From contig NZ_JAFBCV010000001.1 in the NCBI RefSeq assembly GCF_016907895.1, positions 124,001-188,000 on the forward strand: DNA of 64,000 nucleotides, given 5' to 3'. Under the pieces are notes generated by a model. The model was given only the letters and a program-made list of their open reading frames with translations. It did not search any database and was not told the origin of the DNA. Below, piece after piece: positions 42,446-52,607 of this stretch. Position numbers and translations under genes: made by a program. How positions within the stretch are numbered: the first letter of the stretch is position 1; every line of letters begins with the position of its first letter. The DNA is from Shouchella xiaoxiensis. Its GTDB lineage: Bacteria; Bacillota; Bacilli; Bacillales; Bacillaceae_D.

Positions 42446-43836
42446 GTGTTCATTGATATTCTTGCGATTGTGCTTGCGCTTGGACTATTAATTTTCTTAG
42501 CTTATCGAGGTTATCCCGTTATTATTATTGCTCCCCTTGTAACGCTGTTAGCCGTTGTGTTATCAGGAGGAGCGCTACTGCCGAGCTACACGGAAACCTA
42601 CATGACGAACGCGGCAAACTAAACTACATTAAAACGTTCTTTCCAATTTTCCTATTAGGTGCCGTATTCGGAAAGGTGATGGATATGACCGGGGCTGCCG
42701 CTTCAATTGCCCATCGTATCGTCCAATCGTTCGGGCAAAAGCGAGCCATTCTCGCCGTTGTGCTTGCCTGTGCGGCATTGACGTATGGCGGCGTTTCCCT
42801 ATTCGTCGTTGCGTTTGCAGTCTATCCGTTTGCGGCGGCTATTTTTAAAGAAGCCGGTATTCCGAAGCGGTTGATTCCAGCAACAATTGCCCTTGGAGCC
42901 TTTACGTTTACAATGGATTCCATGCCCGGAACACCGCAGATTCAGAACATCATACCAACAAGTTATTTTGGAACAGATGCATACGCAGCTCCGCTTGTCG
43001 GCTTATCCTGTACGGTTATGATTCTTGGAATTGGGATGTGGTGGTTGGAACGCCGCCGCAAGCAGGCGTTAGCGATTGGAGAAGGATACGGAACCAATCA
43101 TAAAAACGAACCAGAACCAATTGACGAAAAAACGTTGCCACCATTTTGGTTATCAATTGTGCCGCTTGTTCTTGTTATTATCTTTAACTTTATCTTCAGC
43201 CGCACATCACTATCGGTTCGTTACTGGTATGATTCAGCGTTGCTTGAGAACACATACGGAATTGTTGACGTTGGAACGGTTGTATCCAACTGGTCGTTAA
43301 TCATCGCGCTATCGATCGGAATTTTGGCGGCGATGCTGCTTAATGTGAAGAAGATTCGCCTAACGCTCGCCCAAGGTTTGACGACAGCAGCGACAGGCGC
43401 GCTACTGGCGATTTTTAATACGGCATCTGAAGTTGGTTTTGGAAACGTTGTCAGTAAGCTTCCTGGTTTCAGCGCGATTTCCGAGTGGGTCTTCCAAGCA
43501 AGTGACAACCCGATTCTATCGGAAACAATCGCGGTTAACGTGCTTGCGGGAATTACAGGTTCCGCCTCCGGTGGACTGTCAATCGCGCTTGAACTGATGG
43601 GGTCTTATTACTTACAAGTGGCAAATACGATGGGCATTAGCCCTGAGCTTCTGCACCGTTTCGCCTCAATGGCCTCAGGCGGGATGGATACACTGCCCCA
43701 TAACGGTGCGGTTATTACGTTACTTGCCATTACCGGATTAACGCATCGTCAATCATATAAAGATATTTTTGTTATTACAATTTTTAAAACAGCGATTGTC
43801 TTCTTTTTAGCTATCATGGTATCGCTGTTTATTTAA
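42446..43836 (+). pseudogene. GntP-family 3-hydroxybutyrate permease, frameshifted by a 5-bp tandem duplication
   Basis: Related to B. subtilis YxjC (GntP family). The gene starts at GTG 42446, 9 bases after GAGAGGAG. The first frame ends at 42622 after YTETYMTNAAN. The family sequence resumes in another frame at 42622 as NYIKTFFPIFLLGAVFGKVM and continues intact to 43836. The cause is AACTA repeated at 42617-42621 and 42622-42626; removing one copy gives a continuous 461-residue protein, normal for the family. The rest is well preserved (TMDSMPGTPQIQNIIPT, GGMDTLPHNGAVITLLAITG). Either a recent mutation, a reversible length change or an assembly error. The downstream scoAB genes are intact. 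Confidence 0.85.
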
Positions 43837-43869
43837 AAAGAGAGAGTTTGTAGAGGAGAGGAAATCATT

Positions 43870-44583
43870 ATGAGTAAAGTTGTAGAGTCCCTATCGGACG
43901 TGATGCACCATATTGAAGACGGCTTAACCCTAGTCGTTGGCGGATTTGGCTTATGTGGAATCCCAGAGAATTTAATTCAAGCCGTGAAAGAAAAAGGCGT
44001 TCGTCGATTGACTGTTGTCAGTAACAATTGTGGGGTTGATGACTTTGGACTTGGTCTTTTATTAGAAGAAAAGCAAATTGATAAAATGATTGCTTCTTAC
44101 GTCGGCGAAAACAAGCGCTTTGAACAACAGTTTCTCAATGGCGAGCTTGATGTCGAGCTTGTGCCTCAAGGAACGCTTGCTGAGCGTCTCCGAGCAGGTG
44201 GGGCAGGTATTCCAGCTTTTTATACAGCGACGGGTGTCGGAACGGAAGTGGCTGTCGGAAAAGAAGAGCGGGAGTTTGCGGGCAAGTCCTTTATTCTCGA
44301 AGAAGGTATCGTTGGTGATGTCGCGCTTGTTCATGCGTGGAAAGCTGATCCATTTGGCAATCTTGTTTTCCGCAAAACAGCGCGAAACTTTAACCCACTT
44401 GTTGCTGCTGCTGGCAAAGTAACGATTGTTGAAGTGGAACAACTTGTCGGAGTGGGCGAACTTAATCCTGATGAGATTCACACACCCGGCATCTATGTAC
44501 AGCATGTAATTGTCGCAGAGAAGGTAGAGAAACGAATTGAAAAACGAACCGTTGCTGCTGTAAAGGAGGATGCTTCATTATGA
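43870..44583 (+). CDS. scoA: succinyl-CoA:3-ketoacid CoA-transferase subunit A
   Basis: 237 residues. It has [20 protein letters not shown] near residue 20, the GGFG..GIP CoA-binding pattern of the alpha subunit, then [20 protein letters not shown] and [19 protein letters not shown]. It forms a heteromer with ScoB to make acetoacetyl-CoA from acetoacetate and succinyl-CoA. It starts after GAGGAGAGG and overlaps scoB by 4 bases. Corresponds to B. subtilis yxjD. Confidence 0.92.
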   Translation: MSKVVESLSDVMHHIEDGLTLVVGGFGLCGIPENLIQAVKEKGVRRLTVVSNNCGVDDFGLGLLLEEKQIDKMIASYVGENKRFEQQFLNGELDVELVPQGTLAERLRAGGAGIPAFYTATGVGTEVAVGKEEREFAGKSFILEEGIVGDVALVHAWKADPFGNLVFRKTARNFNPLVAAAGKVTIVEVEQLVGVGELNPDEIHTPGIYVQHVIVAEKVEKRIEKRTVAAVKEDASL

Positions 44584-45221
44584 ATCAATCAAGACAACGG
44601 ATTTTAACGCGCGCGGTAGAAGAAGTGAAAGATGGCATGTGCGTCAATCTCGGAATCGGCATGCCAACGTTAATTGCGAACATCATTCCAAGTGACGTTC
44701 ATGTTATGTTGCAATCAGAAAACGGGCTGCTTGGCATTGGTGCCTATCCAGCTGAAAGCGAAGTTGATCCAGATTTAATTAACGCTGGCAAAGAAACCGT
44801 TACGGCAAAACAAGGTGCATCTTATTTTGACAGCGCCGAATCATTTGCGATGATTAGAGGCGGACATATTGACCTTGCGATTTTAGGCGGTATGGAAGTA
44901 TCGGAGACGGGTGATCTTGCCAACTGGATGATTCCAGGAAAAATGGTGAAGGGCATGGGCGGGGCAATGGACCTCGTTCAAGGCGCGAAAAACATCGTCG
45001 TCATTATGGATCACACAAATAAATACGGAGAATCCAAAGTAAAGCGTAGCTGCACGCTTCCGTTAACAGGCAAAGCTGTTGTTAACCGCTTAATTACCGA
45101 TTTAGCTGTATTTGAATTCGCAAACGGAGAAATGACGCTGCTCGAACTACAAGAAGGTGTCTCGATTGCGGAACTGAAAGAAAAGACAGAGGCCCAGTTT
45201 TCATTGGGGCGATATCAGTAA
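44580..45221 (+). CDS. scoB: succinyl-CoA:3-ketoacid CoA-transferase subunit B
   Basis: 213 residues. It has [20 protein letters not shown] near residue 22 and the catalytic glutamate (Glu47) in [10 protein letters not shown], then [20 protein letters not shown]. The glutamate forms the enzyme-CoA thioester. It is the last gene of the sigma-54 operon and is followed by a long hairpin terminator. Corresponds to B. subtilis yxjE. Confidence 0.92.
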   Translation: MNQSRQRILTRAVEEVKDGMCVNLGIGMPTLIANIIPSDVHVMLQSENGLLGIGAYPAESEVDPDLINAGKETVTAKQGASYFDSAESFAMIRGGHIDLAILGGMEVSETGDLANWMIPGKMVKGMGGAMDLVQGAKNIVVIMDHTNKYGESKVKRSCTLPLTGKAVVNRLITDLAVFEFANGEMTLLELQEGVSIAELKEKTEAQFSLGRYQ

Positions 45222-45238
45222 AGAAAATGAATGTAATT

Positions 45239-45292
45239 GGCTCCCTTCAACGTAAACACTAAAAGAGTGTAACCGATGAAGAGAGCTTTTTT
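45239..45292 (+). terminator. long imperfect intrinsic terminator ending scoAB
   Basis: GGCTCCCTTCAACGTAAACA, ending CT at 45260, pairs imperfectly with AGTGTAACCGATGAAGAGAG, ending CT at 45287, followed by TTTTT. Confidence 0.7.
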
Positions 45293-45334
45293 GCCAATGT
45301 GTCTAATAAGCAAAATCGATTTATGGTTAGAGTA

Positions 45335-45655
45335 TTAACCACCTGTCGGAAAGTAATCAATCGTTGAGAGTTCTCCAACATTTTCTTCATCATGCGTTAG
45401 GTTCATTTCGTACTGCACATTTAATTCAATTAAACTCCAAACGTTGCTATCCTGTACATCAATCGTATACGTTACCCTAGGGGTTGATTCAGCAATCGTT
45501 TCTGCCGTTATGAAAAAAGAATCATCCTGCTCAAATTTGTCCGTAACTTCAACGATAGCGAATGTTTGCCAGAGCTCGTCATCAGAAGTGCATGATGATA
45601 AAAAGAGTAAAAAAAGGACAGGGAAGAATAAAGGATAAAACGATTTACGTTTCAT
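45335..45655 (-). CDS. small lipoprotein of unknown function
   Basis: 106 residues. Signal peptide with lipobox LSSC (about residues 19-22), then an acidic domain with VEVTDKFEQDDSFFITAETI and a strand-rich end. Predicted to be anchored to the outer face of the membrane. No family recognised. Single gene. Confidence 0.65.
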   Translation of the reverse strand: MKRKSFYPLFFPVLFLLFLSSCTSDDELWQTFAIVEVTDKFEQDDSFFITAETIAESTPRVTYTIDVQDSNVWSLIELNVQYEMNLTHDEENVGELSTIDYFPTGG

Positions 45656-45759
45656 ATAGACCCTCCTAAATTGTGGTTATTACGACTTTAACATAGGTAG
45701 AAAGATAATTTCCTATTTTTAGTAGAATTGAAGCATATTAAAACAAAAACTGCTGTAAC

Positions 45760-45793
45760 AGAGGCTTCTTGCAAATAAGAAGCCTCTTTTTTG
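45760..45793 (+). terminator. intrinsic terminator just upstream of map
   Basis: AGAGGCTTCTT (45760-45770), 6-base loop, AAGAAGCCTCT (45777-45787), then six T. No plus-strand gene ends nearby, so it may be a backstop for scoAB transcription or an attenuator in the map leader. Confidence 0.75.
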
Positions 45794-45816
45794 CAATCAA
45801 GTTTATGCTAAAATGA

Positions 45817-46590
<774 letters not shown>

Positions 46591-46609
46591 TTGTACTGGA
46601 GGAGGATGT

Positions 46610-47155
46610 ATGGTCCAAGAGATACAAGCTGTGTTCATTGATCGAGACGGGACAATGGGTGGAACGGGTCACTTTATCCACCCTAATGATTTTTAGCCGT
46701 ATCCATTCACCCAAAAAGCACTAGAAAAGCTAAAAAATCACGGCGTGAAGCTATTTGCTCTTACGAATCAGCACCGGATTAGTAAGGGCGAGGCAACAGT
46801 AGCGGACTTTCAAACGGAATTTGACGAGCTGGGCTTCGATGATTCATTTATCTGTCCTCATAGTCCAACTGAACGGTGCGGATGTCATAAACCTGAGATT
46901 GGCTTGCTTTTAGAAGCTCAACAAAAACATCAGTTAGATCTAAAAAAGATCGTTATTATCGGAGATGTAGGTTCAACGGATATGTTAGCTGCACATAAAG
47001 TTGGTGCATACAAAATATTGGTTGCAACAGGCTGGGGCAGGCGCTCGAAAAGTGATTATCGCCAGACTTGGCTAGAGACAGAGGCTGACTATTATGCAGA
47101 GCACTTGCTTGATGCCGTTAATTGGATTCTAAACAAGGAAAAAGGTGCCAAGTAG
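46610..47155 (+). pseudogene. HAD-superfamily phosphatase (IIIA, GmhB/HisB-like) with in-frame stop
   Basis: ATG 46610 follows GGAGGAGGATGT. The frame reads MVQEIQAVFIDRDGTMGGTG, with the HAD nucleophile motif DRDGT, then HFIHPNDF and TAG at 46694-46696 (codon 29). The same frame goes on as PYPFTQKALEKLKNHGVKLF and ends at 47155, including the zinc-type CPHSPTERCGCHKPE and IIGDVGSTDMLAAHKVG. One base change explains the loss. Translation from an internal GTG at 46745 would lack the catalytic aspartate. Without the stop the product would be 181 residues, normal for the family. Confidence 0.82.
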
Positions 47156-47872
47156 ATGATACCACTCGTATATGATCAAGTTAATCAGTGGGGCAAAGAC
47201 GATGAATTCTTTTTACAGTTGTTGAAAAAGGTACAGCCGCAGAAAGTAGCCGATTTAGGCTGTGGCACAGGAAGGTTTACAATCCACCTAGCAAAAGCTG
47301 GCTACGATGTAACCGCAATTGATCCGAATGCTGAAGCAATTGCTTTAGCGAAGGAGAAAAAACATGCCGCCGAAATAAACTGGATGATTGGTGATAGCGC
47401 CACGCTACCATCAGAGACGTTTGATGCTGTCATCATGACGGCTAATGTCGCCCAGGTCTTTTTGACGGATAAAAGCTGGCAACAAACCCTTGCCGACGTG
47501 TACCGCTCTTTAAAACCAGATGGACACTTTCTCTTTGATGCACGTAACCCGAGCGCAAAAATATGGGAAACGTGGGAACAAGACCAAACCCCTGACCGGG
47601 CAGTAGACGAGGCAACTGGTGATCCACTTGAAGTCTGGACAGCGTATGATGGTTTTATCAATGGTGTGTATACGTTTTATGAAACAGTTAAACATGCAAC
47701 AACAGATGAAATTCTTGTGCACGAAAAAATGCAGCTAAAATTCCGCACTGAGGAAGAGATTACGAATTCGCTAGAGCAAGCTGGTTTTGCACAAGTGCAT
47801 GCTTATGGTGACTTTGACTGGAAAGCAGCAGGAGCGGAAACGAAAGCATTTGTTTTTCACAGTGTAAAGTAA
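47156..47872 (+). CDS. class I SAM-dependent methyltransferase
   Basis: 238 residues. SAM motif VADLGCGTGRFTIHLAKAGY near residue 38, then AIDPNAEAIALA and a Methyltransf_25-type core (DAVIMTANVAQVFLTDKSW). The ATG directly follows the stop of the broken HAD gene, with AAGGTG as ribosome binding site, so the two were translationally coupled. The substrate is unknown. Confidence 0.82.
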   Translation: MIPLVYDQVNQWGKDDEFFLQLLKKVQPQKVADLGCGTGRFTIHLAKAGYDVTAIDPNAEAIALAKEKKHAAEINWMIGDSATLPSETFDAVIMTANVAQVFLTDKSWQQTLADVYRSLKPDGHFLFDARNPSAKIWETWEQDQTPDRAVDEATGDPLEVWTAYDGFINGVYTFYETVKHATTDEILVHEKMQLKFRTEEEITNSLEQAGFAQVHAYGDFDWKAAGAETKAFVFHSVK

Positions 47873-47900
47873 GTCGTAACCAATCGAGGAGGCTTTCTTA

Positions 47901-48191
47901 ATGAATGGGAGAATAAAAAGTCCAAAAACGGTGCTCTTATTTTGTGTTAGTCTGTTTGTTTCATTATTAATGGTTCTATTAGATCCAATTGCGATGGCAA
48001 CAAATGAGTTTGTTACAATGCCGATGATTTTGCTTATTGTTGTTGGTGCAGTCTTATCGGTTATCCTTGCATGTATTGTGTTAAATGCTAAAGAGAGTAG
48101 TACGATTCTCGCATTATTAGGTTTCCTTCTCACAATCGGAAATGCCTCAATTATTGCTTTCTTTATCTACTTCGGCGCGAATTTTGCATAA
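47901..48191 (+). CDS. small membrane protein (3 TM)
   Basis: 96 residues with hydrophobic segments at about 9-27, 36-56 and 67-92. Ribosome binding site GAGGAGG before ATG 47901. It is 28 bases after the methyltransferase stop and is followed by a terminator. Function unknown. Confidence 0.65.
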   Translation: MNGRIKSPKTVLLFCVSLFVSLLMVLLDPIAMATNEFVTMPMILLIVVGAVLSVILACIVLNAKESSTILALLGFLLTIGNASIIAFFIYFGANFA

Positions 48192-48196
48192 CTATG

Positions 48197-48237
48197 GTAA
48201 GGTTTCCTCTACTATCCAGAAGAGCGAACCTTTTTTT
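48197..48237 (+). terminator. intrinsic terminator
   Basis: AAGGTT near 48198 pairs with GAACCTT near 48226-48232, with an inner CTCT/AGAG stem, followed by TTTTTTT. Confidence 0.6.
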
Positions 48238-48299
48238 ATTAAAGCATTTGAAACATGACAGACGTCGCAAACGTAACTGAAGAAAGGAGGGAGAGAAGG

Positions 48300-48533
48300 A
48301 TGAAACCGTTTGTCGTATTTATTCTAGCCTTTTGCTTGTTGTATCCCGTAGCGATGATCGCATCTGGCTGGTTACTAACCGTTTTACATGTTCCGAATCT
48401 AGAACAATCTGCAGGACAGGGGATTGTTACAGAACAGTATTATCTAATTCCGTTTATTCTCATCGTACTATGTGCGAGTCTTGCTTATTTCGTCTCACGG
48501 GTGTTTTTTGCGCGAAAAGAAGCAAGTCGATGA
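48300..48533 (+). CDS. small membrane protein (2 TM)
   Basis: 77 residues from ATG 48300, preceded by AAAGGAGGGAGAG; the frame from 48255 starts upstream of the ribosome binding site. Two hydrophobic helices at about 3-25 and 47-69. Function unknown; it probably shares a transcript with the broken gene that follows. Confidence 0.6.
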   Translation: MKPFVVFILAFCLLYPVAMIASGWLLTVLHVPNLEQSAGQGIVTEQYYLIPFILIVLCASLAYFVSRVFFARKEASR

Positions 48534-48547
48534 AGGGGTGAGGAGGG

Positions 48548-48949
48548 GTGCTGGAATTTTTTAATCAACAGACTGTTATCATCCTCTATTTATTTGTTAT
48601 CTTATATGTGAATGTCGGTTATTTAAAGGATTATCGATAAATTCAAGCGGATTTAAAGGACGCATCAAGCGAGGATACATTGTTTAATACAGAAGGGTGG
48701 ATAATTACGCTATTATTAATCGGTTTCACAGCGATGAGAAGCTGGATTATTTATTATATTGCCTATCAGTCAACAGATGCACGTATTCTTTTTCTGATGA
48801 TGCTCGTTTTTATCGTTATTGATTGTTACCATGTCCTGTTTAATTCTCGTGTCGAGAGGCTTGGGAAGACGCGAATTCCTCTCATGCGAAATGTTATTGA
48901 TACGAATTTTATCGTGGGGTTTTTATTTTATCTTATCTTTATAAACTAG
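48548..48949 (+). pseudogene. membrane protein gene with in-frame TAA
   Basis: GTG 48548 after GAGGAGGG opens LEFFNQQTVIILYLFVILYV and NVGYLKDYR, then TAA at 48638-48640 (codon 31). The same frame continues IQADLKDASSEDTLFNTEGW and three further hydrophobic segments to 48949. A CAA-to-TAA change would explain it. The restored protein has 133 residues and about four membrane helices. The downstream piece from TTG 48680 could in principle be translated alone. Confidence 0.65.
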
Positions 48950-48967
48950 AAAGAATAGGGTGCTGGG

Positions 48968-49657
48968 ATGATCATTAAGCAAATTGCTTGCGACGTAATG
49001 GAAGCAAAAAAAGAGCTCTTTTCATCTGGGCAGCGAAAATGGAACGCGCTCGAACAGGTAGACGGGTTTATTGGGCAGTTCGGTGGCTGGAGTGATAAGG
49101 AGAAAAATCTAGCTCATTTGTTTTCTTTTTGGGAGAACGAAGCAGCTTATCAATCCTTTATGAAAAGCGAACACGATCGGATAGCTGATTTTGCAAAGCA
49201 ATCGGAGAGTATAACGGCGATTGATGTTACGATAGTTAAGAACATTTATAACATTAAATCTGTGATTGGTTTTAAGAAAGCAGATGTAGGAGCTACATAC
49301 ATACGCTTTACAAACCCTGTTGTGAAGGAGTGCCGCGCTACACATTTTGAACAAATGCAGGCAGATGTATGGAATACGGGAATGGCACAGCAACAAGGAA
49401 TGAAAGCAGGTTCTTTTGCCAAAAGCGCATCGGTCACCGGTTCCTATCTAATTTTAACGCAGTGGGACAGCAAAGCAGCTCATCACGATTACACGATGAG
49501 TAAACTCAATTTTCTAAAAGAAGCAAGTAACGTTAACGTCGATGTTTCAGCGATTGGTGGAGACGTTTTTACAGTAGAACCATCTTGGTGCTTGTCAAAA
49601 TGGAAAAGAAAAGATGAAGCTTTTGCAGATCATTCATTTAGGAAAAGTAACATTTGA
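48968..49657 (+). CDS. YdbC-like protein with tandem ABM-type halves
   Basis: 229 residues. The N-terminal half has ALEQVDGFIGQFGGWSDKEK and FWENEAAYQSFMKSEHDRIA, the C-terminal half MKAGSFAKSASVTGSYLILT and QWDSKAAHHDYTMSKLNFLK. Both resemble the antibiotic-monooxygenase-like ferredoxin fold, and the whole resembles B. subtilis YdbC (DUF4937). Enzyme activity not established. Its end overlaps the kinase-like gene by 44 bases. Confidence 0.65.
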   Translation: MIIKQIACDVMEAKKELFSSGQRKWNALEQVDGFIGQFGGWSDKEKNLAHLFSFWENEAAYQSFMKSEHDRIADFAKQSESITAIDVTIVKNIYNIKSVIGFKKADVGATYIRFTNPVVKECRATHFEQMQADVWNTGMAQQQGMKAGSFAKSASVTGSYLILTQWDSKAAHHDYTMSKLNFLKEASNVNVDVSAIGGDVFTVEPSWCLSKWKRKDEAFADHSFRKSNI

Positions 49658-50480
49658 GCTGAAAGAGTCGCATCGGTTTGATTGGCTGATCCCTATGGGC
49701 GAGGTCTTTACCGTATTCGATCAGCAAGATTCAGGCAATCTGAGCTTTGGCGTTGAAAGAGATGGAGTCAGGACATTCGTCAAATATGCTGGCGCAAAAC
49801 CAACAGAATTCACTGGGAAACCAGAGAAGGCAGTGGCACAACTAAAGCAGACAGCGCTTATTTATGAGGAGTTACAGCACCCCAATCTCATTCGTATGCT
49901 TGATCATTTTCAAACGGAGCAAGGCTACGTGCTTGTTTTTGAATGGTTTGATGGGGAGTGTCTGCACTCGCATTGGTCATTCTCTCCACCGCTTAAGTAT
50001 ACGGATCCTAAATCGCCAACCTATCGCTATAAGCAGCTTCCAATTGAGCAACGGCTGACATCCTTTGATGCGATCGTCGAATTTTGTCAACATGTGGAGA
50101 GAAATAATTATGTTGCGGTCGATATTTATGATGGAAGTATTTTATATGATTTTTCAAACGATCGAACAAAAATTTGCGATATTGATTACTTCCAGAAGAA
50201 ACCTTTTGTGAACACGATGGGTCGGTTATGGGGCTCCAGCCGATTTATGGCACCAGAAGAGTTTGAGTTAGGGGCAGCAATTGATGGACGAACGAATGTC
50301 TACAATCTTGGCGCCACCGCATTCGCGCTACTAGGTGGGGAAACGGATCGTTCCTTTTCCAAATGGGCAGCAGGAGAGGCGTTGTATCAAGTGGCGATGA
50401 AGGCCGTTCAAGCAGGTCGTATGGAGCGATATGAATCCATTGCTGAGTTTCAACAAGCTTGGAAGGAAGCGGCGGGTTAA
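49614..50480 (+). CDS. serine/threonine protein kinase-like protein (YbdM-like)
   Basis: 288 residues with a compact kinase fold. Lys57 in VRTFVKYAG fits the ATP-binding lysine. The catalytic loop reads YVAVDIYDGSILYD (Asp170; Asn replaced by Ser175) and the DFG motif is ICDIDYF, followed by MAPEEF in place of APE. Very similar features mark B. subtilis YbdM, a reported protein kinase. The ribosome binding site before ATG 49614 is poor and the gene overlaps the upstream one by 44 bases, so the true start is uncertain. Confidence 0.72.
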   Translation: MKLLQIIHLGKVTFELKESHRFDWLIPMGEVFTVFDQQDSGNLSFGVERDGVRTFVKYAGAKPTEFTGKPEKAVAQLKQTALIYEELQHPNLIRMLDHFQTEQGYVLVFEWFDGECLHSHWSFSPPLKYTDPKSPTYRYKQLPIEQRLTSFDAIVEFCQHVERNNYVAVDIYDGSILYDFSNDRTKICDIDYFQKKPFVNTMGRLWGSSRFMAPEEFELGAAIDGRTNVYNLGATAFALLGGETDRSFSKWAAGEALYQVAMKAVQAGRMERYESIAEFQQAWKEAAG

Positions 50481-50499
50481 GTTTTTACTACACCGTAAA

Positions 50500-50527
50500 A
50501 AAAGGAAACGAATACTCGTTTCCTTTT
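50500..50527. terminator. bidirectional intrinsic terminator
   Basis: AAAAGGAAACGA (50500-50511), loop ATAC, TCGTTTCCTTTT (50516-50527). It serves the kinase gene and the convergent lipoprotein gene. Confidence 0.8.
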
Positions 50528-50534
50528 CGACGTT

Positions 50535-51401
50535 CTAGCCAATTGTGTCTTCCATACTTCCATCAACAACCTCAATATCATCAGGGGCTTGGAATTGGGA
50601 TAGATCCGGCTCGATGTTTAATTCATATTCAACGACGGTGTTCATGCCGCCACCTTCTGTTTGGAATTCACCATCTTGGCTCTCGGATTCAGAGTTTAAC
50701 GTGCTTTGAATTTCAAAGAATGTTTCTGTATCAAACCAAAGCTCCGTTACCTCGCCATCTTCTTCAACGGAGATGTGATAGGTTTGAAACCCATTAATTT
50801 CTTCTTCTCCAAGAAATTCAACTTCGCCATTTTCAAGCATTTGTTCATATGGATAAGCGTACTCAGAGAACGAGAAGTCGCTGATGTCTGGACCTTCATA
50901 TCGAATCGCTTCCGTATCGCCTTCATCATAAGAAATAAGGTAATTGGGGTCTTCTGCGTCAGTAAAAGAAATCGTTGTACCCATATTTTGCTCTTCTGGG
51001 TCTTGACCTTCTTCATTTACAATGGACGTGATAGAGTTTTCATTTCTCTGATAAAAATCGCCATCTTGAATCACTTGTAGCTGTGTTTCGGTGATGTTCA
51101 TTTCAATTTCAGCATCACCAGCTTCTTCATCATCCGGCATGCTGATGTTTTGATCAAGCGTACCTTCGCGAACAACGTACAAACTAGTAACATCATCATA
51201 AAGGGCAATCGCCTCGTTTAAAACATCTTCACCCGTCATTGAGTTTTCGCCATTCGTATCGCTTTCATTTTCTTCAGTTGCGTTCTCTTCTGTAGCTGTT
51301 TCTTGATCATTGCTGTCCGCGTCTCCGTTGGCATCGTCTGAACCGCATGCTGTGAGAAGAACGGTAGAACTAAGAATAGAAGTAAATAAAATCTTTTTCA
51401 T
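50535..51401 (-). CDS. acidic lipoprotein, LolA/LppX-like or DUF6612-like
   Basis: 288 residues. Signal peptide with lipobox LTAC (about 16-19), then a very acidic, low-complexity stretch (about 20-58). The rest is a beta-rich domain with EALALYDDVTSLYVVREGTL-like opening and EINGFQTYHISVEEDGEVTE near 200, as in lipoproteins that bind lipids or act as sorting factors. Lipid-anchored at the cell surface. Function unknown. Confidence 0.68.
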   Translation of the reverse strand: MKKILFTSILSSTVLLTACGSDDANGDADSNDQETATEENATEENESDTNGENSMTGEDVLNEAIALYDDVTSLYVVREGTLDQNISMPDDEEAGDAEIEMNITETQLQVIQDGDFYQRNENSITSIVNEEGQDPEEQNMGTTISFTDAEDPNYLISYDEGDTEAIRYEGPDISDFSFSEYAYPYEQMLENGEVEFLGEEEINGFQTYHISVEEDGEVTELWFDTETFFEIQSTLNSESESQDGEFQTEGGGMNTVVEYELNIEPDLSQFQAPDDIEVVDGSMEDTIG

Positions 51402-51640
51402 GTTGGAATCCCTCGCAATCTGTGATTACTTCTTGTCTTCCCGCTCATTAAAATTGTAAACGATTAGGATGAAAGTTATATAATTCAAAAAAAGGGAATG
51501 GAAATGCTAGAGCTAATTTAGAGGGGATGTAGTTTGATCTTTACTTAGTAGAAGCTTTCACAAATAAAAGATCTCTTGTGAAATTTATCGTTTATCGATA
51601 AAATGTTAAGAGAGTCTTTTTAAAACGTGGAGGTGTTTTT

Positions 51641-52126
51641 ATGACAAGAAAAAGAATGATTGTAGCATTAATTCCTATCCTCGGTATTCTGATCGTAGCC
51701 GCTATTTTTTTCTACCCAGCTTATCCGTTTTTAACGTCATCAACTGACTTAAGCGAAGAGTCTATTGGACCATTCCATTTAAATGAACAGCTTGACGAGG
51801 CTGAGTTTGCTTCTTTTGGAAACTATAAAAAGAGTGATCAGCAAGGTGGTTACGGCTACTTAGTAGAAGGAAGCCATTATGTGAAAACGAATGAGTCAGG
51901 TGAAATCGTATCCATCTCAATAGGCCGAGGGTTTTCGACTAGCTCTGGAATTGAAATCGATGATCCAGTTGAAAAAGTGATTGATGTCTATGGCGATCAC
52001 TATTACACGTACCGTGAGATGGGATTAGGTGATGCGATTGTATACATTGATCGTGACAATGCACGGGAGCTCACGGTGTGGACCATGGATGACCATGTAA
52101 CGGGTGTTTGGTTGAATGAGAGATAA
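51641..52126 (+). CDS. membrane-anchored extracytoplasmic protein
   Basis: 161 residues. One N-terminal helix (about 6-28) with basic residues before it, then an exported domain. DPVEKVIDVYGDHYYTYREM and IVYIDRDNARELTVWTMDDH resemble the C-terminal half of the lipoprotein at 5128-5676, so the two may share a fold. Ribosome binding site GGAGGTG. Function unknown. Confidence 0.65.
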   Translation: MTRKRMIVALIPILGILIVAAIFFYPAYPFLTSSTDLSEESIGPFHLNEQLDEAEFASFGNYKKSDQQGGYGYLVEGSHYVKTNESGEIVSISIGRGFSTSSGIEIDDPVEKVIDVYGDHYYTYREMGLGDAIVYIDRDNARELTVWTMDDHVTGVWLNER

Positions 52127-52306
52127 CGCGGAATAATTCTCTCAACGGCTTTTTTAGCCACTTTTATAATTTACAATCGTGGGTTTAGGGATGACCAACG
52201 AATAGGAGTTTGCTTAATCAAGGATAGATATGTAGAATTAATAGTGAGAGATTACGAGAAAGACCGTTACTTCAAGTTTAAGTTGTAAAACCTTGGAGGT
52301 GGAGAT

Positions 52307-52537
52307 GTGAATGGATTAAGTGATAATGAGAAGCAGCACATGATTGAAGTCATGATGGCAAGGAGAAAAGAATTAGGTATTACTAGGGCAGAATTGGCTT
52401 TGAAGACAGGTATAAGCCAACAGCATATTCGAAAGCTTGAAAAGAAGATTAATACGGCTTATATGAATGATTATTTAATGATGGCTGATGTTGTAGCACT
52501 GGAAATAATGAAAAGAGATCTAAAATTAAATGATTGA
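52307..52537 (+). CDS. small XRE-type helix-turn-helix protein
   Basis: 76 residues starting at GTG 52307 after TTGGAGGTGGAGAT. The helix-turn-helix is ELGITRAELALKTGISQQHI at about residues 24-43. There is no effector domain, so it is probably a simple DNA-binding repressor. It is convergent with the rap-phr cassette. Target unknown. Confidence 0.72.
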   Translation: MNGLSDNEKQHMIEVMMARRKELGITRAELALKTGISQQHIRKLEKKINTAYMNDYLMMADVVALEIMKRDLKLND

Positions 52538-52607
52538 AGCTGTCATAAGAAGGAAGGCTGTTTCAGTATAGACCTTCTTGTTTTACGCAATGAATAAATA
52601 ATTACCG

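Noticed and set aside
51588-51599. TTTATCGATAAA palindrome upstream of 51641
   Set aside because: Short, AT-rich palindromes of this kind arise by chance and no promoter geometry supports an operator.
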